From positions 26,420-90,419 of the IMG/VR virus record IMGVR_UViG_3300047550_003482: a stretch of 64,000 nucleotides of DNA; one strand, 5' to 3'. Positions 22,165-30,077 of the stretch are shown here, piece after piece; position 1 is the first letter of the stretch, and every line of letters starts with the position of its first letter. The notes under the pieces were generated by a model that ran no database searches, was not told where the DNA came from, and saw only the letters and a program-made list of their open reading frames with translations. The DNA is from a virus. Position numbers and translations under genes: made by a program.

Positions 22165-22419
22165 TTATGACCCAAAAACTTCAGCGGTTAGTAAGGTACG
22201 ATCTTCAATCACCCAAAAGTTTTCAATTGCTCTTTTGCTATGCATTTCTGAAATATAGTGACCTAACAATTTTTCTTGGTTATCAACATTGATTACTTTT
22301 CCTAACCAAATTTTGGTATGCACAATCTGATTAGTCTGTCCAACAATCCTGCCATCAGATTCTCTGTAATAATATGAACAATTTGATTGTTCATGGTCAC
22401 GCCATTGATATGTATTCAT
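22165..22419 (-). CDS. Small conserved phage protein
   Basis: 84 residues: SNCSYYYRESDGRIVGQTN, KIWLGKVINVDNQEKLLGHY, and NFWVIEDRTLL. The same order of C-x-Y-Y, G-x-I-V-G, W, L-G-x-Y-I occurs in other phage small proteins. Unknown. Confidence 0.7.
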   Translation of the reverse strand: MNTYQWRDHEQSNCSYYYRESDGRIVGQTNQIVHTKIWLGKVINVDNQEKLLGHYISEMHSKRAIENFWVIEDRTLLTAEVFGS

Positions 22420-22862
22420 ATGTTTTTCATTCGTTCTTGGCGTTCTGCCTCATGTTCATCACATAATGTTTTAATCCACCCACCGGTTTGGCTTTTACCA
22501 GGCTTACCGCATTCTTCGCATGTATGTGCAGCCCATGCCTCAGCCATAGTGACCATTCCATCAATCCTAGAATTTCCACCTGTGTGGTAAAAACGCAGAC
22601 CACCGAACTTCTCTTTGATTTGTTCAACTACTACAGGCGGAACTTCATCTGGGATTGGAGTATTGTATGGGTTAGATTCTAGTAGTAACTTACGTCTTTC
22701 GTTGGATTGTACAACGTGGCTTTGAATATGGGCACACAATGATTCAACAATGGGCCACCATCCAGGACCAATAGCAAAACCACCATATGATCCTTCAAAC
22801 ATAGATGGATACTTTTCCTCCATCTTAGCAGCAAATTTTTCATAATCACTTTCTTGATACAT
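22416..22862 (-). CDS. Conserved phage zinc-binding protein
   Basis: 148 residues. GGFAIGPGWWPIVESLCAHI, then KEKFGGLRFYHTGGN, then HTCEECGKPGKSQTGGWIKT with LCDEHEAERQ, giving a CxxC plus CxxH zinc knuckle. This composition is very common in phages. The G-G-L-R-F-Y block probably forms the domain core. Function unknown. Confidence 0.78.
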   Translation of the reverse strand: MYQESDYEKFAAKMEEKYPSMFEGSYGGFAIGPGWWPIVESLCAHIQSHVVQSNERRKLLLESNPYNTPIPDEVPPVVVEQIKEKFGGLRFYHTGGNSRIDGMVTMAEAWAAHTCEECGKPGKSQTGGWIKTLCDEHEAERQERMKNI

Positions 22863-22863
22863 C

Positions 22864-23007
22864 TTAATCCTTTAGCAATTGTTCCATACGTTCTTTCCAA
22901 AGCAAAGCATCTTCTTCATAATCAAAATGTGGGCTCAGTTCCACGTTTTCATCATCGTCCTCAACCCATACATAGATCCTATAAATATCATCACAGATAA
23001 GTTGCAT
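22864..23007 (-). CDS. Small acidic protein
   Basis: 47 residues (MQLICDDIYRIYVWVEDDDE, YEEDALLWKERMEQLLKD). AAGGAAATACC precedes the ATG. No family recognised. Confidence 0.62.
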   Translation of the reverse strand: MQLICDDIYRIYVWVEDDDENVELSPHFDYEEDALLWKERMEQLLKD

Positions 23008-23028
23008 GGTATTTCCTTTATGTTAGTT

Positions 23029-23361
23029 TTAACTATATGCAATTTCTGTCCACACTGTGTTTTCATCCATGATTTCTACACTAGCTAGAGATTTAGTTTT
23101 CTCAATCATGTTAGCTAATACTCCGGCACCGTAACCAGTGTTGCCATAACTGTTTTTATGACAAAGATATTTTGATCCGCTATGTCCTGTAAAAACATAG
23201 GTATCATTCTCTAATACCACTGACTTAATACCTGAGTTCAATCGCCAACTTGAAGAACCTAGATAAGATCCATACCAAGATGCAAAAATTTTATATTCAA
23301 CAGGTGAGTTATCGTTTGGTGTGATTTTAATCACCAACCAACGATCTGGTTGTTCTGACAT
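23029..23361 (-). CDS. Conserved phage protein
   Basis: 110 residues: MSEQPDRWLVIKITPND, WYGSYLGSSSWRLNSGIKSV, GHSGSKYLCHKNSYG and YGAGVLANMI. I recall near-identical patterns in many phages, always unannotated. Probably a small beta-rich fold. Confidence 0.78.
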   Translation of the reverse strand: MSEQPDRWLVIKITPNDNSPVEYKIFASWYGSYLGSSSWRLNSGIKSVVLENDTYVFTGHSGSKYLCHKNSYGNTGYGAGVLANMIEKTKSLASVEIMDENTVWTEIAYS

Positions 23362-23372
23362 AGACTGTTTCC

Positions 23373-23681
23373 TTAAGATTTAAGAATTGATAGTACTGCT
23401 GTCTTTTCTAGGTCTTCGCGGAATTCAGGATAAACTTCATGCAGTTTTTCTACAGAAATTTTCGTATATCCTTTACCTAACTTTTTTTCAAAGTCTTGCT
23501 CAACACAGTACTGAGAAGTAGTTTCAATTTTTGTTCGCAAAGCTTGTCCTCTACGGCCCCAAAAAGTAACGAACTTGGATTCGTCCCACCGTCTAAGTGT
23601 TGAACGATCAGTTAGAGAAATGACACCCCAGACTTTATCGTGAGTGCCATCCCTACACCACCCTACACACACAATATTCAT
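23373..23681 (-). CDS. Conserved phage protein
   Basis: 102 residues: VCVGWCRDGTHDKVWGVISL, RWDESKFVTFWGRRGQAL and the GYTKISVEKLHEVYPEF end. The F-W-G-R-R-G strand is reminiscent of WGR-type segments but is too short to assign. ATGA overlap with the upstream phosphoesterase gene. Confidence 0.72.
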   Translation of the reverse strand: MNIVCVGWCRDGTHDKVWGVISLTDRSTLRRWDESKFVTFWGRRGQALRTKIETTSQYCVEQDFEKKLGKGYTKISVEKLHEVYPEFREDLEKTAVLSILKS

Positions 23682-24235
23682 GTATTCATCCTTCCATTAT
23701 GACCTTTGATTTCACCCTTGAGCGCATCAGCAATCATTTCTTCCATAGTAGAAAGAAAACGTCCAGTGTAATCCCAGCCTACATTACGTACACGATACTG
23801 TTCAAGACCGCTAGGATTCTGATGCAGATGCCCATGAAAATGCACAGCACCATGATGCTGACGGTTGAACTCAGCAATAGGATAATGAAACATTACCACA
23901 TGATGCCCATCATATCGGATTTCCAGATAATCATGAATTTCTTCAAAACATGCAGCAAAACTCTTATCCTTAACGGTTTTGCTATCATGATTGCCTTTGA
24001 CAAGAATTTTGCGACCGTTAAGACTACGAAGAATATTAGCCGCATGCGATGCTGCCATAAAAGCAATATCACCCAGCATATACACCGTATCTTCGGGCAT
24101 GACGGTCTCGTTCCACATGCGAATCATTTCATCATGCATGTGGTTGATATCACGGAAGTGACCGCGAGTTTCCGGACAAAACTTCATGATGTTGTTGTGT
24201 CCGAAATGAAAGTCTGATCCGATGTATGTCTTCAT
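23678..24235 (-). CDS. Metallophosphoesterase (phage type)
   Basis: 185 residues. SDFHFGHNN, MLGDIAF, VKGNHDSK, VVMFHYPIAE and FHGHLHQ give the complete two-metal site of calcineurin-like phosphoesterases. This short form is common in phages and bacteria; substrate unknown. Own promoter at 24244-24272. Confidence 0.9.
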   Translation of the reverse strand: MKTYIGSDFHFGHNNIMKFCPETRGHFRDINHMHDEMIRMWNETVMPEDTVYMLGDIAFMAASHAANILRSLNGRKILVKGNHDSKTVKDKSFAACFEEIHDYLEIRYDGHHVVMFHYPIAEFNRQHHGAVHFHGHLHQNPSGLEQYRVRNVGWDYTGRFLSTMEEMIADALKGEIKGHNGRMNT

Positions 24236-24243
24236 AATGCCTT

Positions 24244-24272
24244 ATTCTATAGGTATTTGGATTTATTGTCAA
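24244..24272 (-). promoter_or_regulatory. Sigma-70-type promoter
   Basis: TTGACA (24267-24272), 17 bp, TAGAAT (24244-24249), minus strand. The -35 includes the stop region of clpP. Confidence 0.72.
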
Positions 24273-24859
24273 CTTCTCTTGTCTAGGATTTTATCAATTA
24301 GTCCATATTCAAGGCTTTGGTCAGCGTTCATGAAATAATCTCTTTCCATATCCTTGCTCAATTCTTTGAAAGTTTTGCCTTTGCTATTGTGTTTGACATA
24401 GATATTAGTGAGATTCTTTTTCAATTCAAGAATTTCCTTAACCTGAATTTCCATATCAGTGGCTTGACCTCTTGCACCACCACTTGGTTGATGAATCATC
24501 TGCCTAGCATTTGGTAACATAAAACGTTTACCTGGTGCACCTGCTTGTGCCAACAAACTTCCCATACTACAGGCTTGACCGACAATAATAGTCTGTACAT
24601 CACAACGTATAAATTGCATGGTATCATAGATACCTAATCCTGCTGTTACACTGCCACCTGGACTATTGATGTAAAGAAAAATATCTTTGTTAGGTTCTTC
24701 ACTTTCTAGATAAAGCATTTGTGCCACAATCAAATTAGCCATTTGGTCATGCACCTCACCTTCTAAAAAGATTAGTCTGTCTTTCAATAAGCGGCTATAA
24801 AGATCAAAACTTCTTTCACCACGACTGGTTTGCTCTAAAACAATAGGTACTAAACTCAT
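24269..24859 (-). CDS. clpP: ClpP serine protease
   Basis: 196 residues, the normal length of the mature E. coli enzyme. Catalytic triad: Ser98 in GQACSMGS, His123 in MIHQPSGG, Asp174 in MERDYF. SPGGS (66-70) gives the oxyanion loop region. It lacks a long propeptide. ClpP forms a 14-subunit chamber fed by an AAA+ unfoldase; clpX and clpS are 3-6 kb upstream. Other phages use ClpP-like enzymes as capsid proteases, but this one is of the cellular type in full. An inverted repeat surrounds its ribosome site. Confidence 0.95.
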   Translation of the reverse strand: MSLVPIVLEQTSRGERSFDLYSRLLKDRLIFLEGEVHDQMANLIVAQMLYLESEEPNKDIFLYINSPGGSVTAGLGIYDTMQFIRCDVQTIIVGQACSMGSLLAQAGAPGKRFMLPNARQMIHQPSGGARGQATDMEIQVKEILELKKNLTNIYVKHNSKGKTFKELSKDMERDYFMNADQSLEYGLIDKILDKRS

Positions 24860-24884
24860 ATAATATCCTCAAAATTGATATTAT
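24860..24884 (-). promoter_or_regulatory. Inverted repeat around the clpP ribosome site
   Basis: Arms ATAATATC and GATATTAT (8 bp, perfect) with a 9-base loop that includes most of GAGG. The transcript could fold over the ribosome site just before the clpP ATG. A TATAAT at the distal arm is also a possible -10. Confidence 0.45.
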
Positions 24885-24917
24885 ACTGTCCAGTAACTAC
24901 TGTGTATAGTAAATAGG

Positions 24918-26432
24918 TTACTTACGTTTTTCTCTACCGACATTACCGACTTCTTTTTCTTGTCGGCGAACTGATTTCTTTTTGTCAGTGATATCTGTAG
25001 CAACTGAAGCAACACTCTTCATTGGTTTGCTTGGTGTTGGTTCTTCTTCTTTTTCTGGTCCTTGACCCTTGTCAATCTTGAATGTATAGTTGCCTTTAAT
25101 ACCTGTACTGTAATAAGTTTTACCTGCACTTAGATAAACACCTTTAATGCTTGATCCTGGATATACAGTTTCAAATTCACTTAAAGTCCAAGTATCTTTA
25201 CCTTCTTTTGCCTTGGTATAAACTTGAACTAATCCACCGTGGTTCAATATATCAGCGGCTGCTTTACTGAAATTAGTATGTTCATTTACCTCACTGGCCG
25301 CTTTATGTGCTACAGCAGCAATTAAATGATAATACAAATTTACAGTGTTTGATTCCATTGATCTAGAAAGAGCCAACTTTTTCAGTTTAGGACTAAGAAC
25401 TTGATCAATACTATCAACATTTACTGGGCCATAATTTTTGAGACCTAATATTTGATTTGCTTCTTTTTCATTGATGATGTTGTATTTTATACCCAAATAC
25501 AATGGTGCACCTGCTTGACCCTTGCTTTTGATTTCTTTGATAATCTCTATTTCTTCTTTGTACTTGCGTAAAAACTTTTTGCCATCCGGTGTTTCTTCAA
25601 GTTGTAAAATTTTATCAAATAAATTACCAACACTTGCGGTTGCACCTTTCCCGCCTTTACTACTAACTAATATACTTGCACCTTCTTTGTTAGTAATGAT
25701 ACTATCGCTTAATCCTGCAGTTTTACTATCATCAAAACTAATTACTGTTTTACTGAAGCCATTGTATCCTAAAAACTTTTCTGCTGCTTCGCCTGCATTT
25801 CCTGTGTATTGACCTTTTTGTAAAGCCATTGGTTGTAGTATTTCACAGAAATAATCTCTGAATGCAGTAAAACTAATGTCATTTGGCTTATTGAAAGTCA
25901 TAGGCAAGGGTTCACCTATAGCAATTTTATGTGCCACTGCATACAAAGGATTATCAGTTCCCAAACTTGCAGCTAACTGATTCATTATTTTTGGAATAGT
26001 AAGATCAGTTTTATCTGTCAGTAGATCCTGTGGACCTAATTGTGCTTGAGATTTTTCCGCCGACTTTCCTGCAAGTTTGTAATCACCTACATTATTTGGT
26101 ACATAATTATCTGTTGGATCTGGTTTGATAGATTCTAAATATCTTCCAAAATAAATTGCACCTTGTTCATTATTAAATTTAGCAATGGCAAATCCACCTG
26201 TTCGTGGACTTCTGGCATTCTGCCAAATAATATTTTTGATTTTTCGTTGAACTTGTGTAAGAGCAGAATCCAACTCTTCGGGAGAATATTTGCCTCCTCC
26301 TTCAGGGAAGAATTTTATCTCATCAAAATAAATTTCTTCTTTTTCTGGGTTTTTGAATACGTCACCGGATTTTCTACCAGCTAACCCAGTACTTTCTTTT
26401 AAAACATCAAATAGATTTAATAGTTCACGCAT
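24918..26432 (-). CDS. Large conserved phage protein, possible PD-(D/E)xK nuclease fold
   Basis: 504 residues. Starts MRELLNLFDVLKESTGLAGR. The middle (residues about 210-260) reads GNAGEAAEKFLGYNGF, then LSDSIITNKEGASILVSSKG and GKGATASVGNLFDKI. An early Glu in a helix, a D-S on a strand, and a later V-S-S-K-G-G-K-G is the usual order of PD-(D/E)xK nucleases. The C-terminal tail is Pro/Lys-rich and disordered. I recall relatives in T4-like phages without assigned function. The nuclease reading is tentative. Confidence 0.75.
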   Translation of the reverse strand: MRELLNLFDVLKESTGLAGRKSGDVFKNPEKEEIYFDEIKFFPEGGGKYSPEELDSALTQVQRKIKNIIWQNARSPRTGGFAIAKFNNEQGAIYFGRYLESIKPDPTDNYVPNNVGDYKLAGKSAEKSQAQLGPQDLLTDKTDLTIPKIMNQLAASLGTDNPLYAVAHKIAIGEPLPMTFNKPNDISFTAFRDYFCEILQPMALQKGQYTGNAGEAAEKFLGYNGFSKTVISFDDSKTAGLSDSIITNKEGASILVSSKGGKGATASVGNLFDKILQLEETPDGKKFLRKYKEEIEIIKEIKSKGQAGAPLYLGIKYNIINEKEANQILGLKNYGPVNVDSIDQVLSPKLKKLALSRSMESNTVNLYYHLIAAVAHKAASEVNEHTNFSKAAADILNHGGLVQVYTKAKEGKDTWTLSEFETVYPGSSIKGVYLSAGKTYYSTGIKGNYTFKIDKGQGPEKEEEPTPSKPMKSVASVATDITDKKKSVRRQEKEVGNVGREKRK

Positions 26433-26437
26433 AATAT

Positions 26438-26445
26438 GTATTTAG
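26438..26445 (-). promoter_or_regulatory. CTAAATAC late-promoter-like motif
   Basis: CTAAATAC on the minus strand, 5 bases before the start of the 504-residue gene. Same octamer as at 50318, 56304 and 63024. Confidence 0.4.
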
Positions 26446-26450
26446 TCAAC

Positions 26451-26939
26451 TCAGTATTTAAACAGATTTTGAGTTTTCAGCCAACCATGAAAATTATAGA
26501 TTTTCTTAAGTGGTATGTCGTATTTCAATAATTTTTTCTTATGCATGAAAAAAGTAGGACCATGACTGAATACTGGCTTAAGACCTTTACTGATTCTTTC
26601 TTTACTCAAGATATCCCATTGGTATTGATGACACATTTCATGTGCAAGTATCATTATTAACCATTGTTTACATGCCCAACTTTTAGTTAGGCTAATAGTG
26701 CAATGTGCTTTTTTATTAGCTTTGTGCGGGATAGGAGTACAATAACCAAAATACAATTTAGGTTTAAGTACCAAATAAAACTTTGGTTTATATAATTTGT
26801 TATTAAAAACTTCTCTATTCAATAACTCATACAAGTATGATATTTCTTTTATGCTTGTTTTGTAAGCTTTACGTCTTTGATATGTTATTGGGGGAAGTTC
26901 TTCATGCATTAATTTTTGTAATTCGTTTTTATAGCGCAT
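26451..26939 (-). CDS. SprT-like zinc metalloprotease
   Basis: 162 residues. Zinc site HEMCH (100-104) with a third ligand likely His126 in FSHGPTFF. Ahead of it, SYLYELLNREVFNNKLYKPK is the typical SprT/Spartan opening. SprT-family enzymes cut proteins cross-linked to DNA. The bacterial zinc-ribbon tail is missing, as in other phage forms. No late or early promoter is evident directly upstream. Confidence 0.85.
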   Translation of the reverse strand: MRYKNELQKLMHEELPPITYQRRKAYKTSIKEISYLYELLNREVFNNKLYKPKFYLVLKPKLYFGYCTPIPHKANKKAHCTISLTKSWACKQWLIMILAHEMCHQYQWDILSKERISKGLKPVFSHGPTFFMHKKKLLKYDIPLKKIYNFHGWLKTQNLFKY

Positions 26940-27005
26940 ACAACTTCAATTGTACATATGCGAATAATTTTTACTAGCATATAGGTCAAACTATTAAATA
27001 ATCAA

Positions 27006-27698
27006 ATGAATGTAGCGTTTGATTTTATTAGTGATTTAAACATAAAAGACCAAGATCAATTTGATTGGACAGATAAACCCACAAGTTTGTATTGTATAGT
27101 CGCTGGCAATGTTAGTGATACCTTGCCAGTTATATCTATGTGCTTAGGACATCTATCTAAATTGTATCAAGGGGTATTTTACATACCAGGTTATCTTGAA
27201 TATAGTAAATCTACTAACTACACCAAAACAACAAATGATTTAGCAAGGGTATTAAAGAAATTTAAAAATGTTGCATTGTTAGATCATCATGTGGTTATTA
27301 TCAATGGTGTAGCTATATTAGGTTGTAATGGTTGGCATAACCAAAATAAAGAAGATGAACTGACAGAAATAAAAATCACTGAGTATAGATATGATGATGT
27401 TATCTACCTAAAAAACTCAGTAGAAAAACTTCAAAAGCATTTAGACATAAAGAAAATAATTATTGTATCCAATGCAGTCCCGCTCAATTATCTATATTAT
27501 GGTGAATCACCTAAACATTTAGCAGATACAGCAGAACTATCATTGGCATTAGTTAGTGATAGTGAAACAAAAGTTTGTACTTGGATATTTGGTACATATG
27601 GTAAAATGGTTGAGACAACTATTGACAACGTAAAATATGTAAACAATACGTTTGTACAACAACCATACTGGCCTAAACGGGTAGATATAGAAATTTAA
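27006..27698 (+). CDS. Degenerate metallophosphoesterase-fold protein
   Basis: 230 residues on the plus strand. The order of fold elements matches calcineurin-like phosphoesterases, but each metal block is altered: FISDLN (His to Asn12), VAGN (Asp to Asn35), IPGYLEY in place of GNHEY, VSNAVPL in place of a His-containing block, and FGTYGK in place of GHTH. Only Asp10 remains. It is therefore probably not an enzyme and may bind a ligand or protein. It converges on clpS with a 4-base overlap. Confidence 0.78.
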   Translation: MNVAFDFISDLNIKDQDQFDWTDKPTSLYCIVAGNVSDTLPVISMCLGHLSKLYQGVFYIPGYLEYSKSTNYTKTTNDLARVLKKFKNVALLDHHVVIINGVAILGCNGWHNQNKEDELTEIKITEYRYDDVIYLKNSVEKLQKHLDIKKIIIVSNAVPLNYLYYGESPKHLADTAELSLALVSDSETKVCTWIFGTYGKMVETTIDNVKYVNNTFVQQPYWPKRVDIEI

Positions 27699-28000
27699 GC
27701 TTCGGCTTCTACTTTAATTAGCAATGGATAACCTTTAGCCCTAGCTGCCATTGTAACTTCAATACCTCTGGTTTCAGCGATTTCATAAGGAAGAATCGCA
27801 ACAACTGCACTGCCTTCATGATGAATTTTAGTTGTAAGATTACTTGCAGTTTCATTGTTGTAATCAAAAAAGTTAATCAAGGACTCGATAACAAATTCCA
27901 TTGATGTAACGTCATCATTCATATAAATGATTTTCCACAATGGTGGTTCTTGTAAATTTAGCAATGGCTTGATTTTTGTTTTTGTTTCTGACTTTGGCAT
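27695..28000 (-). CDS. clpS: ClpS N-end-rule adaptor
   Basis: 101 residues. IIYMNDDVTSMEFVIESLIN (25-44) matches the ClpS core, including N28, D29, D30 and M34 of the amino-acid pocket; KIHHEGSAVVAILPYEIAE (58-76) carries the second His and the A-E-T end. ClpS delivers N-degron substrates to ClpA/ClpC. No clpA is visible, yet clpX and clpP are close by, so it may act on host ClpA or on this ClpX. ATAAATAC lies 35 bases upstream. Confidence 0.9.
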   Translation of the reverse strand: MPKSETKTKIKPLLNLQEPPLWKIIYMNDDVTSMEFVIESLINFFDYNNETASNLTTKIHHEGSAVVAILPYEIAETRGIEVTMAARAKGYPLLIKVEAEA

Positions 28001-28035
28001 ATGATAATCCTTGTTATATTGAAATAGATTATATT

Positions 28036-28043
28036 GTATTTAT
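28036..28043 (-). promoter_or_regulatory. ATAAATAC late-promoter-like motif before clpS
   Basis: ATAAATAC on the minus strand, followed by AATATAATC and AAGG upstream of the clpS start. Position relative to the ATG would suit a short leader. Confidence 0.5.
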
Positions 28044-28067
28044 TTGAATGATGAAAACGTTAAGGTG

Positions 28068-28101
28068 AAAAAAGTGACTTGAACTTATATCAAGTCACTT
28101 T
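28068..28101 (-). terminator. Rho-independent terminator after hsp20
   Basis: Perfect 12-bp stem: AAAGTGACTTGA (28071-28082) and TCAAGTCACTTT (28090-28101) with a 7-base loop. On the minus strand it is followed by six T residues, so it ends the hsp20 transcript just before the clpS promoter motif. Confidence 0.85.
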
Positions 28102-28120
28102 AGCTAGTAAATGCTATGAT

Positions 28121-28552
28121 TTACTTGTTATAGGTGATTTGGATGCGCTTTGGTTTTTGTTCTTCAGGAACGATACGTTCAAGACTGATTGCCAATATCC
28201 CATCTGCTAACACCGCACTCGTAACCTCAACATGGTCAGCTAGTGCCCATGATCTTAGGAAACTACGAGAACTAATTCCTCTATGCAAATATTCTACTTC
28301 AACATCTGAGGACTTTTCACCCTTTGCAATTAAATGTCCGTTTTCTACGGTTACAACAACCTCATCATCCTTAAACCCAGCTACCGCTAACTCAACGGTA
28401 AACTTGTCAGTACCATGTTTCACAACATTGTATGGAGGATAATTTGTAGCATTGTTGCTTGTACGCATTAGCTCAGTAATCATGTTGTCAAAGCCTAATG
28501 CAAACTTGTGAATGTCTGGAACATTCAATGAACGGAATTGTAAATTTGTCAT
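28121..28552 (-). CDS. Small heat-shock protein (IbpA/Hsp20 family)
   Basis: 143 residues. The alpha-crystallin domain spans about residues 38-130: YPPYNVVKHGTDKFTVELAV, VENGHLIAKGEK, YLHRGISSRSFLRSWALAD and ADGILAISLER. The C-terminal PEEQKPKRIQI is the IbpA-type tail. It holds unfolding proteins for refolding or degradation. Preceded by AAAGGAGA, a leader palindrome and ATAAATAT; followed by its own terminator, so it is a monocistronic unit inside the Clp block. Confidence 0.93.
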   Translation of the reverse strand: MTNLQFRSLNVPDIHKFALGFDNMITELMRTSNNATNYPPYNVVKHGTDKFTVELAVAGFKDDEVVVTVENGHLIAKGEKSSDVEVEYLHRGISSRSFLRSWALADHVEVTSAVLADGILAISLERIVPEEQKPKRIQITYNK

Positions 28553-28582
28553 TTTATTTCTCCTTTAAGCAAATATGACAGT

Positions 28583-28605
28583 ATGAGCCCGATATCGGCA
28601 CTCAT
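28583..28605 (-). promoter_or_regulatory. Palindrome in the hsp20 leader
   Basis: ATGAG and CTCAT flank CCGATATCGG, giving an almost perfect inverted repeat of 23 bases, starting 2 bases after ATAAATAT and ending about 20 bases before the ribosome site. It may be an operator or a 5' RNA hairpin. Confidence 0.6.
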
Positions 28606-28607
28606 TA

Positions 28608-28615
28608 ATATTTAT
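28608..28615 (-). promoter_or_regulatory. ATAAATAT late-promoter-like motif before hsp20
   Basis: ATAAATAT on the minus strand, immediately upstream of the leader palindrome of hsp20. Confidence 0.5.
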
Positions 28616-28650
28616 TGTACTAATTTACGCAAAAAAATAAACTATTTAGG

Positions 28651-28872
28651 TTAAAACAGTTTTGGTGGAAGTTCTTGAGACTTTATATATCGTTGCCATC
28701 TTTTAACCGCTTGTGCCTTTGCAATCTTTTTTGCTACTGTTGGCTTAGTATAGAATTGACGATTCTGTAATTCTAATAGCAAGCCATCTTCGGCAATTTT
28801 CTTTTTGAACTTTTGCAAAGCTCGGTCAAGGTTGTTATCATGTACTATTACTTTTTTACCATTTCTACTCAT
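28651..28872 (-). CDS. rpsU: Ribosomal protein bS21
   Basis: 73 residues. VIVHDNNLDRALQKFKKKIA, then QNRQFYTKPTVAKKIAKAQA and VKRWQRYIKSQ, match bS21 along its whole length (E. coli has ALRRFKRSCEKAGVL and [20 protein letters not shown]). bS21 sits at the 30S platform near the Shine-Dalgarno duplex. A phage copy may exchange into host ribosomes and favour phage messages. The start overlaps the clpX stop by 4 bases. Confidence 0.93.
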   Translation of the reverse strand: MSRNGKKVIVHDNNLDRALQKFKKKIAEDGLLLELQNRQFYTKPTVAKKIAKAQAVKRWQRYIKSQELPPKLF

Positions 28873-30077
28873 AATACCTCTTTTGGGTTTAAAACTAATT
28901 CACGATCAATATTTATCTTATTAATGTTTTTGGATAAATATTTTTGCATGTTATACATATGCGGCATCAATACTTTTTCAATTTCAGTATGTAGCCCTCT
29001 TGCACCAGTACGATTACTTACACAGTTTTCAACGATTTGCTCTAATGCCTCATCATCAAATTCTAATGTTAGCCCATCTAAACTGAAAAGATATTGATAT
29101 TGTTGGATATAACTATTTTTTACATCGGTCAATATTTTCAACAATTCTTGTTTAGTTAATTCTCTTAGTGAAACATTGGTAGTAAATCTTCCGACAAATT
29201 CGGGAATCATACCAAATTTAACCAAATCATCTGGTGATAATTGTTCAAGAATATTATCTGAAACAATTTCTTTGTTTTTAACTTCAGCGGCAAAACCTAT
29301 TGTTGTGCCTCTAGTTCTAGTTTGTATGACTTCTTTTAATCCTACAAATGCTCCACCTGCTATAAACAAAATGTTTTTGGTATTGATTTCAGATACTTCA
29401 CCTTGTGGATGTTTTCTTCCCCCGTTAGATGGAATTCTGCATATTGTTCCTTCAACCAACTTTAGTAAAGCCTGTTGAACACCTTCACCTGAAACATCTC
29501 TAGTTATACTAGTGCTTTCACTTTTTCTAGCAATTTTATCTATCTCGTCTATAAAAATGATACCTCTTTCTGCTAGCTTTTTATCACCGCCTGCTGCATT
29601 TACTAACATGGCAATTGTGCTTTCTACATCATCACCTACATATCCTGCTTCAGTCAATGATGTAGCATCAGCTACAACAAACGGAACATTCAAATATTTC
29701 GCAATAGTTTTTGCAAGTAGTGTTTTGCCAGATCCAGTTGGACCAATTAATAACACATTACCTTTTTGAATCTCAATGTCTGGTGATTCATTATGGATAC
29801 GTTTGTAGTGATTTACGATAGCAACACTTAAAACCTTTTTTGCGTTGTCTTGACCAATAATATATTTGTCTAGATTTTCTTTAATGCTGATGGGATCAAG
29901 TTCTGTGCCTTTGTTTTGTTCAGGTGATATAGGAGAATCATCTTCAATTAGTTTGTTGCATAAATCAATGCAATCACTGCAAATAGCTACATTGTCGCTT
30001 AGTATAAGTTTACTTACTACATCTTTATGATTTCCGCAAAAACTACAATGATTTATTTTATTTTCCTGTATTGTCAT
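28869..30077 (-). CDS. clpX: ClpX AAA+ unfoldase
   Basis: 402 residues, close to the bacterial length of about 424. The N-terminal zinc domain has Cys11, Cys14, Cys33, Cys36. Walker A GPTGSGKT (112-119), pore loop GYVG (145-148), Walker B IIFIDEID (173-180), RKH loop GGRKHPQGE (219-227), and IGF (260-262), the loop that docks ClpP. It should therefore be able to work with ClpP from phage or host. It is in one operon with the membrane protein upstream and bS21 downstream. Confidence 0.95.
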   Translation of the reverse strand: MTIQENKINHCSFCGNHKDVVSKLILSDNVAICSDCIDLCNKLIEDDSPISPEQNKGTELDPISIKENLDKYIIGQDNAKKVLSVAIVNHYKRIHNESPDIEIQKGNVLLIGPTGSGKTLLAKTIAKYLNVPFVVADATSLTEAGYVGDDVESTIAMLVNAAGGDKKLAERGIIFIDEIDKIARKSESTSITRDVSGEGVQQALLKLVEGTICRIPSNGGRKHPQGEVSEINTKNILFIAGGAFVGLKEVIQTRTRGTTIGFAAEVKNKEIVSDNILEQLSPDDLVKFGMIPEFVGRFTTNVSLRELTKQELLKILTDVKNSYIQQYQYLFSLDGLTLEFDDEALEQIVENCVSNRTGARGLHTEIEKVLMPHMYNMQKYLSKNINKINIDRELVLNPKEVL

